Below, piece by piece: positions 6,388-9,900 of a stretch of 9,900 nucleotides of DNA. A model generated the notes under the pieces. It did no database searches, had not been told where the DNA came from, and saw nothing but the letters and a program-made list of their open reading frames with translations. The stretch covers positions 1 through 9,900 of the forward strand of contig CAKZLT010000452.1 in assembly GCA_937127195.1 (NCBI GenBank). The letters are read 5' to 3'. This stretch comes from an uncultured Saprospiraceae bacterium (lineage in GTDB: Bacteria; Bacteroidota; Bacteroidia; Chitinophagales; Saprospiraceae). Made by a program: the position numbers and the translations under genes. How positions within the stretch are numbered: the first letter of the stretch is position 1; every line of letters begins with the position of its first letter.

Positions 6388-8136
6388 TTATTTTACCTTA
6401 AAACGATATTGGTCTCTTGCAAAAAATACCTTCCCATTAATTCTAAATTTGAAACTATCCAAAATCACTTTATCTCCTGATTTCATTTGCTTCATCAATT
6501 CAAATAATTCACTTGGAAAAATATTGCCACTTTTAGGTGTTTTGAATGAATATTTATGCTGCTTTTTATCGCCAATAGTTAGATATATATTATATTCTTC
6601 TACCTCTATGAACTCCTCTCCTATCGTATCCCAAAGTTTAAATCGCTGATTTTCAGCTTTATTTAAGTCATTTAATTGACCATTTTTAATCCCTGTCCAA
6701 GTCAATTTAACTCGCCCTGTTTCAAATTCATCAACTTCTTTCATGGACTCCATATCAACACCTGTCCATTCTGTGAGTTGATTATTAGTATAGAAAGTAA
6801 CCTGTTCTGCGGAATATACATTTCCTTTTTGAGCTTCCCTTTCGATGACGTAAGCTCTCAATTCGTTGGGTGTTTTTCGCGAACCATCTTTTTTAAAAAG
6901 AAAAGGAAAATTACCGTCAATTTGAATAAGTGCCTTTTGGTCTCGATTTGCGAACCATGGATTTGGTTCTGACTCAACTCTTTTAATTTCAGCAATCCAT
7001 TCTGGCGAAAGCCCTTTTTCGGGTGGCGTAACACTTAATTTTACCTCTTTAGGCTCTTCTTTAGCTTTTTTTTGAGTTTCGGGTATTATTCCAGCGATGT
7101 TATTTTCTGATGCTTTAATCTTTTCAGTTGGTGACTTTTGAGTTTTTTTCACTGCTGCTGACGATTCAGTTTTAGTGAAAATATTATCTGAATTTTCTGC
7201 GGAAACTACTGTTTGAACACCAAATATCAAGAGTAAAAAACTCAATACAGGCGCGATGACTAATAATTTCCATTGCCTTGAAGGCTGTTTTGTTTGATTT
7301 AACATAACTAAACGTTTTTTGATTAATGAATTAAAAAAAGGGTGCACCATAGAGACTTGCTGTTGCAAAACGACTTCTTTTATAAGCAATTGAGCATAGT
7401 TGGATTGGTAATTTAATTCTTCAAAAACAAATCTATCTGCTATATATTCGTGTAAGTTTTTTAGTGATTTTTTATAAAAATAAATGACAGGATTGAACCA
7501 TAAAATAGCTGTAATCACTTCCAAAAATAATATATCAATCGTGTGTTTGTCCTTGATATGAACCAATTCATGTGCTAAAATTTGTTCTCGTTCAGTAGTT
7601 GAAAAAGGTAATTTGTCATTCCAAAAAACATAATTAAAAAAACTAAAAACAGCCTTAAAATCACCTTTTAAGACCCAGTAACCTTGTTTTTTGACTGCCT
7701 TACAAGATTGAATTTGCCGAGCAATTTTGGTTAAATTGAATAGCATTTTTATAAAAATAAATGCTACTCCAATCCAATAAATCCACAATAAAACGACTTG
7801 CCAATCAGTGTTTTTTTTTGTTATTTCAATGACTTCATGGTTTACAATTGAATTCGAAGAAACCGTTCTATTCGGAAGTTTTGCTACTGAATAAGCTCCT
7901 TCTATTGGTTCATTGACAACTGACTGATTATTAATGATTGTCTCTGACCAGCTAGGCATTGCTTCAACGGTAATAAACCGTGGCATAAATGGTAATGAAA
8001 ATGATAAAACGATGCCCAATAACAAATAAAATCGATTGAATTGTGAAAACAGTTCTTTTTTAAAAACGAAAAAATAAATCGCATAAATAACCGCCAAGCA
8101 GCTACTCACTTGTAATAAATAAATGAAGAGATTCAT
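6388..8136 (-). CDS. M56 (BlaR1-type) membrane metallopeptidase with GldM-like periplasmic tail
   Basis: The 582-residue protein has the BlaR1/MecR1 protease layout. Hydrophobic segments lie at about 2-25, 36-53, 114-133, 201-220 and 289-308. The zinc motif HELVH (189-193) lies just before the fourth, and HEYIAD (229-234) supplies the third ligand E230. In BlaR1 this protease, when triggered from outside, leads to loss of the BlaI repressor. After the last segment come a K/E/P-rich linker and a periplasmic tail of about 200 residues. The tail has no penicillin-binding SxxK/SxN/KTG set. Its end (ELMKQMKSGDKVILDSF...NGKVFF) resembles the GldM C-terminal domain (low confidence). The open frame begins at 8172, but the ATG at 8136 gives the usual family N terminus MNLFIYLLQ and is chosen. 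It starts 50 nt after the repressor gene. Confidence 0.88.
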   Translation of the reverse strand: MNLFIYLLQVSSCLAVIYAIYFFVFKKELFSQFNRFYLLLGIVLSFSLPFMPRFITVEAMPSWSETIINNQSVVNEPIEGAYSVAKLPNRTVSSNSIVNHEVIEITKKNTDWQVVLLWIYWIGVAFIFIKMLFNLTKIARQIQSCKAVKKQGYWVLKGDFKAVFSFFNYVFWNDKLPFSTTEREQILAHELVHIKDKHTIDILFLEVITAILWFNPVIYFYKKSLKNLHEYIADRFVFEELNYQSNYAQLLIKEVVLQQQVSMVHPFFNSLIKKRLVMLNQTKQPSRQWKLLVIAPVLSFLLLIFGVQTVVSAENSDNIFTKTESSAAVKKTQKSPTEKIKASENNIAGIIPETQKKAKEEPKEVKLSVTPPEKGLSPEWIAEIKRVESEPNPWFANRDQKALIQIDGNFPFLFKKDGSRKTPNELRAYVIEREAQKGNVYSAEQVTFYTNNQLTEWTGVDMESMKEVDEFETGRVKLTWTGIKNGQLNDLNKAENQRFKLWDTIGEEFIEVEEYNIYLTIGDKKQHKYSFKTPKSGNIFPSELFELMKQMKSGDKVILDSFKFRINGKVFFARDQYRFKVK

Positions 8137-8186
8137 AAAATTTGAGTTTTTTGAGCATTCGATTTTTATCAAAAAATTTGATAATC

Positions 8187-8552
8187 CTATTTATCCTTAG
8201 ACCTAATTTGTTTATATATTTTATTCAACTCTTCTATATTAGCGTCTTCTTTTTTATAAAAAAAGGAGACTAACTCCTCAAAAGAACCGCTAAAATAATT
8301 TTGTACTAAATTTTTGATTTCTGACTGTGTGTATTCTTCTTCTTTCAAAACAGGCAAATATTGATTCGTTTTTCCAAATACTTTATGCGTTACAAATCCA
8401 CGATCTTCCAATTTTTTGACCATCGAAGCAATTGTTGTTGTTGGCGGTTTTGGTTCAGGATATTCTGCGATGATTTCCTTTAGAAAAGCTCTGTCTAGCT
8501 TCCAAAGAATTTTCATAATAATTTCTTCTCGCTTGTTTAAGTATTTTTTCAT
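8187..8552 (-). CDS. BlaI/MecI-family transcriptional repressor
   Basis: The 121-residue protein is a typical-length Penicillinase_R winged-helix regulator. Visible parts: LNKREEIIMKILWKL (helix 1), LKEIIAEYP (helix 2), TTTIASMVKKLEDRGFVTHK (recognition helix and start of the wing), a GKTNQYLPVL wing, then a C-terminal helical dimerisation part (about 75-121). Such proteins bind palindromic operators as dimers and are inactivated by proteolysis when the partner M56 protease is activated. It is the first gene of a minus-strand operon with the M56 gene, and two palindromes flank its promoter. No beta-lactamase gene is in the window, so the signal is probably not a beta-lactam (inference). The ATG at 8552 is the family-like start. 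Confidence 0.93.
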   Translation of the reverse strand: MKKYLNKREEIIMKILWKLDRAFLKEIIAEYPEPKPPTTTIASMVKKLEDRGFVTHKVFGKTNQYLPVLKEEEYTQSEIKNLVQNYFSGSFEELVSFFYKKEDANIEELNKIYKQIRSKDK

Positions 8553-8567
8553 TTTAAAAATCGTTTC

Positions 8568-8588
8568 AATAACGAAAATTTCGTTATT
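8568..8588. promoter_or_regulatory. Operator-like palindrome O1
   Basis: Perfect 10-bp arms AATAACGAAA and TTTCGTTATT flank one central base. It lies in the predicted leader of the BlaI-family gene, 15 nt before its ATG, where a bound repressor would block transcription. Its sequence differs from the TACAnnTGTA core of staphylococcal BlaI/MecI sites, so assignment to this repressor rests on position and symmetry. Confidence 0.7.
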
Positions 8589-8597
8589 CCATTTATC

Positions 8598-8623
8598 AAA
8601 AAGAGCATCTTTTCAAATGCTCT
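8598..8623 (-). promoter_or_regulatory. 5'-terminal leader hairpin with T tract
   Basis: On the minus strand AGAGCAT and ATGCTCT form a perfect 7-bp stem with an 8-nt loop, followed by TTTTT. The stem starts at the predicted transcription start of the BlaI-family operon. It could stabilise the 5' end of the RNA or act as a weak attenuator. Confidence 0.5.
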
Positions 8624-8627
8624 AATG

Positions 8628-8658
8628 CAAACATACAATTATTTTCTCAGTTATTCAA
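8628..8658 (-). promoter_or_regulatory. Promoter of the BlaI/M56 operon
   Basis: On the minus strand TTG (8658-8656) is followed after 20 nt by TATGTTTG (8635-8628), an exact TAnnTTTG -7 box. Transcription should start near 8621-8624, about 70 nt before the repressor ATG. Confidence 0.75.
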
Positions 8659-8673
8659 CTAAAAACTAATCCA

Positions 8674-8694
8674 AACAACTAAAATTTCGTTATA
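8674..8694. promoter_or_regulatory. Operator-like palindrome O2
   Basis: The 21 bases match O1 (8568-8588) at 18 positions. The right half TTTCGTTAT and the centre are identical; the left arm is AACAACTAAA. It lies 15 bp upstream of the -33 element, on the far side of the promoter from O1. The centres are 106 bp apart. Confidence 0.6.
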
Positions 8695-8845
8695 TTTTTT
8701 TTATAAAAAAGTCCCCAATCGAAATGCAAAAAACTAACTAGCTCATCCTAATAAATAACATAACTAGCGAGCCACATTTTACAAAATTTAATCGAATAAA
8801 AAGAGAAATCATTTAAACCTTCAACATATTAAAATATTTTTTATA
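8695..8845. other. Upstream part of the divergent control region
   Basis: This AT-rich stretch between O2 and the -7 box of the plus-strand gene shows a TTTTTTATAAAAAA palindrome (8697-8710) and two copies of TAACTAGC (8735-8742, 8761-8768). No gene is visible. Confidence 0.5.
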
Positions 8846-8853
8846 TATATTTG
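8846..8853 (+). promoter_or_regulatory. -7 box of the coiled-coil protein gene
   Basis: TATATTTG is an exact TAnnTTTG match, 39 nt before the ATG at 8893. No clear TTTG -33 element lies 19-21 nt upstream. Confidence 0.5.
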
Positions 8854-8892
8854 TAAGAACGGATCTCTCTATTTAAATAAAGCAAACGATTA

Positions 8893-9837
8893 ATGAATAA
8901 AAGAAACTTATACCTAGCCATAGGTGTATTATTGGGCATTTCTATCCTATTTAATACCATTCAATTTGCTGTTTCTTATTTTAAAAATAAAGAAATAAAA
9001 ACGCTGACGAGTCAAGTCTCTCTAAGAGAAAAAACAGTCATCGAACTCTCAGATAGCAATAGCACCTTAGAAAGCGATGTTCTTCAATTATCTGAAGAAA
9101 ATGGAGTACTCAAAGAAAAAATAAAGGCGTTAAATAAGAAAATTCGCCGTCTTAGTTCTAAGGTTCGTAAATCTTCTGATAAGATAGTAAGTATTCAAAA
9201 AGCTATTTCGTTTTTAAAAAAGCGTGAAGCAGAGTTGGTTGAACAAGTGAATTTTGGTGCAAGTCGAATGGCTGACCAACTATCGGGTCAAGAAGTTATG
9301 AAAGAACAAGAAAGACTTCAAGGCAAAATAATTTTCTTAGAAAATAAAAATGATAGCTTGAAGCAGATTAAGGATACTTTATACGAAGAGATTGCTGAAA
9401 AGGAAGGAGAACGAATGATATTTATGAGAAAGGAAGCTTTTACTCAAGATATTTTTGATATTATTCAATATGTAGAAGTTGAATTTTTTGAAATTCAGCC
9501 ACGCAAACAGAATAAGAAAAAAGCACGTTCGGCGAAAAAATGGTATGATACCGTACTTAATCTTTCTTTGACTTATAAAGACCAAAGAACTTTGGAAGGA
9601 AGGGATTTTCTGGTTCGGATTATTAATACTTCTACGCAAAAGGTCATTGCTCCTCAAGAGCATAATAAAAGGGATAAGGAAGGTGTTATTTTTACTTTTG
9701 AAAGTAACCCTATTGCAACTATTAATTACACAAATTATCAAAAAAAGGAAAAAGGTAATTATGCTATTCAAGTATTTTTATTAAAAAACAAGGAAGAATA
9801 TTTATTAAATAAAGGAACTATTGCTATTGATTTTTAG
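8893..9837 (+). CDS. Membrane-anchored coiled-coil protein, function unknown
   Basis: I do not recognise this 314-residue protein. Residues 7-29 form one hydrophobic segment after a basic N terminus (MNKR), with no obvious signal-peptidase site, so it probably stays as an inner-membrane anchor with the rest in the periplasm. Residues about 32-175 are rich in E, K, L and S with heptad-like hydrophobic spacing, indicating a long coiled coil. A basic patch RKQNKKKARSAKK (204-216) follows. Residues about 218-314 alternate hydrophobic and polar residues, ending KGTIAIDF, and look like a small beta domain. The shape recalls envelope scaffold or gliding/secretion accessory proteins, but no family can be named. 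It is divergent from the BlaI-family gene and 340 bp away. The ATG leader is A/T-rich. Confidence 0.8.
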   Translation: MNKRNLYLAIGVLLGISILFNTIQFAVSYFKNKEIKTLTSQVSLREKTVIELSDSNSTLESDVLQLSEENGVLKEKIKALNKKIRRLSSKVRKSSDKIVSIQKAISFLKKREAELVEQVNFGASRMADQLSGQEVMKEQERLQGKIIFLENKNDSLKQIKDTLYEEIAEKEGERMIFMRKEAFTQDIFDIIQYVEVEFFEIQPRKQNKKKARSAKKWYDTVLNLSLTYKDQRTLEGRDFLVRIINTSTQKVIAPQEHNKRDKEGVIFTFESNPIATINYTNYQKKEKGNYAIQVFLLKNKEEYLLNKGTIAIDF

Positions 9838-9885
9838 GGTCTATATGATTTGAGTTGGTCATTAGTACTTTTTTATCGATTCTCT

Positions 9886-9900
9886 AAACCTTATAGGTTT
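9886..9900. terminator. Possible terminator hairpin cut by the window edge
   Basis: AAACCT and AGGTTT form a 6-bp stem with a 3-nt loop, ending exactly at the window edge, 48 nt after the stop codon of the coiled-coil gene. Any T tract would lie outside the window. Confidence 0.4.

Noticed and set aside
6676..6972. 98-codon open frame on the plus strand
   Set aside because: It lies wholly antisense to the M56 gene and shows no promoter or family features.
5337..8552. Beta-lactam resistance operon
   Set aside because: BlaI and M56 families are present, but the sensor tail lacks penicillin-binding motifs and no beta-lactamase or PBP2a gene is in the window.
8697..8710. TTTTTTATAAAAAA perfect palindrome
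   Set aside because: It is pure A/T with no flanking signal and likely to arise by chance at this composition.
9379..9771. 130-codon open frame on the minus strand
   Set aside because: It is antisense to the coiled-coil protein gene; its F/I/N/S-rich product mirrors AT-rich lysine codons and has no domain.

Overview
The window looks like chromosomal DNA of an AT-rich member of the Bacteroidota. Three things point there. No start codon has a Shine-Dalgarno sequence; leaders are A/T-rich instead. Several genes carry the Bacteroidota-type -7 box TAnnTTTG, two of them with a TTTG/TTG -33 element 20 nt upstream. The gene content (TonB-C-domain periplasmic protein, BlaI/M56 pair without a beta-lactamase, DUF6624 protein, GldM-like C-terminal domain) is typical of that phylum. 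A Cytophagales-type genus is possible but cannot be fixed from this sequence. No tRNA, rRNA, CRISPR array, transposase or phage gene was seen.

Layout. The left edge holds a GC-rich 22-bp tandem repeat that probably continues outside the window. A terminator and a minus-strand gene for a secreted TonB-C-domain protein follow. An 811-bp divergent intergenic region contains a long GC-rich inverted-repeat element and the trxB promoter. trxB (thioredoxin reductase) ends at a strong terminator. Next come a Tat-exported HExxH metallopeptidase and, convergent to it, rlmN (23S rRNA/tRNA m2A methyltransferase), with one large palindrome shared between their ends.

The right half is a minus-strand, three-gene unit. 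Reading in its own direction it holds a BlaI-family repressor, an M56 (BlaR1-type) membrane metalloprotease with a non-penicillin-binding, GldM-like periplasmic tail, a secreted cysteine-rich DUF6624 protein, a remnant of a second M56-type C-terminus, and a strong terminator. Its control region has a consensus promoter flanked by two 18/21-identical operator-like palindromes 106 bp apart, plus a hairpin at the predicted 5' end of the transcript. Divergent from it is a membrane-anchored coiled-coil protein of unknown function.

How it may work together (inference): the BlaI/M56 pair would be a sense-cleave-derepress circuit. A periplasmic signal activates the M56 protease, the repressor is inactivated, and the operon, including the DUF6624 protein, is induced. 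This is the part of the window most likely to hold an undescribed system. trxB and rlmN are housekeeping genes.
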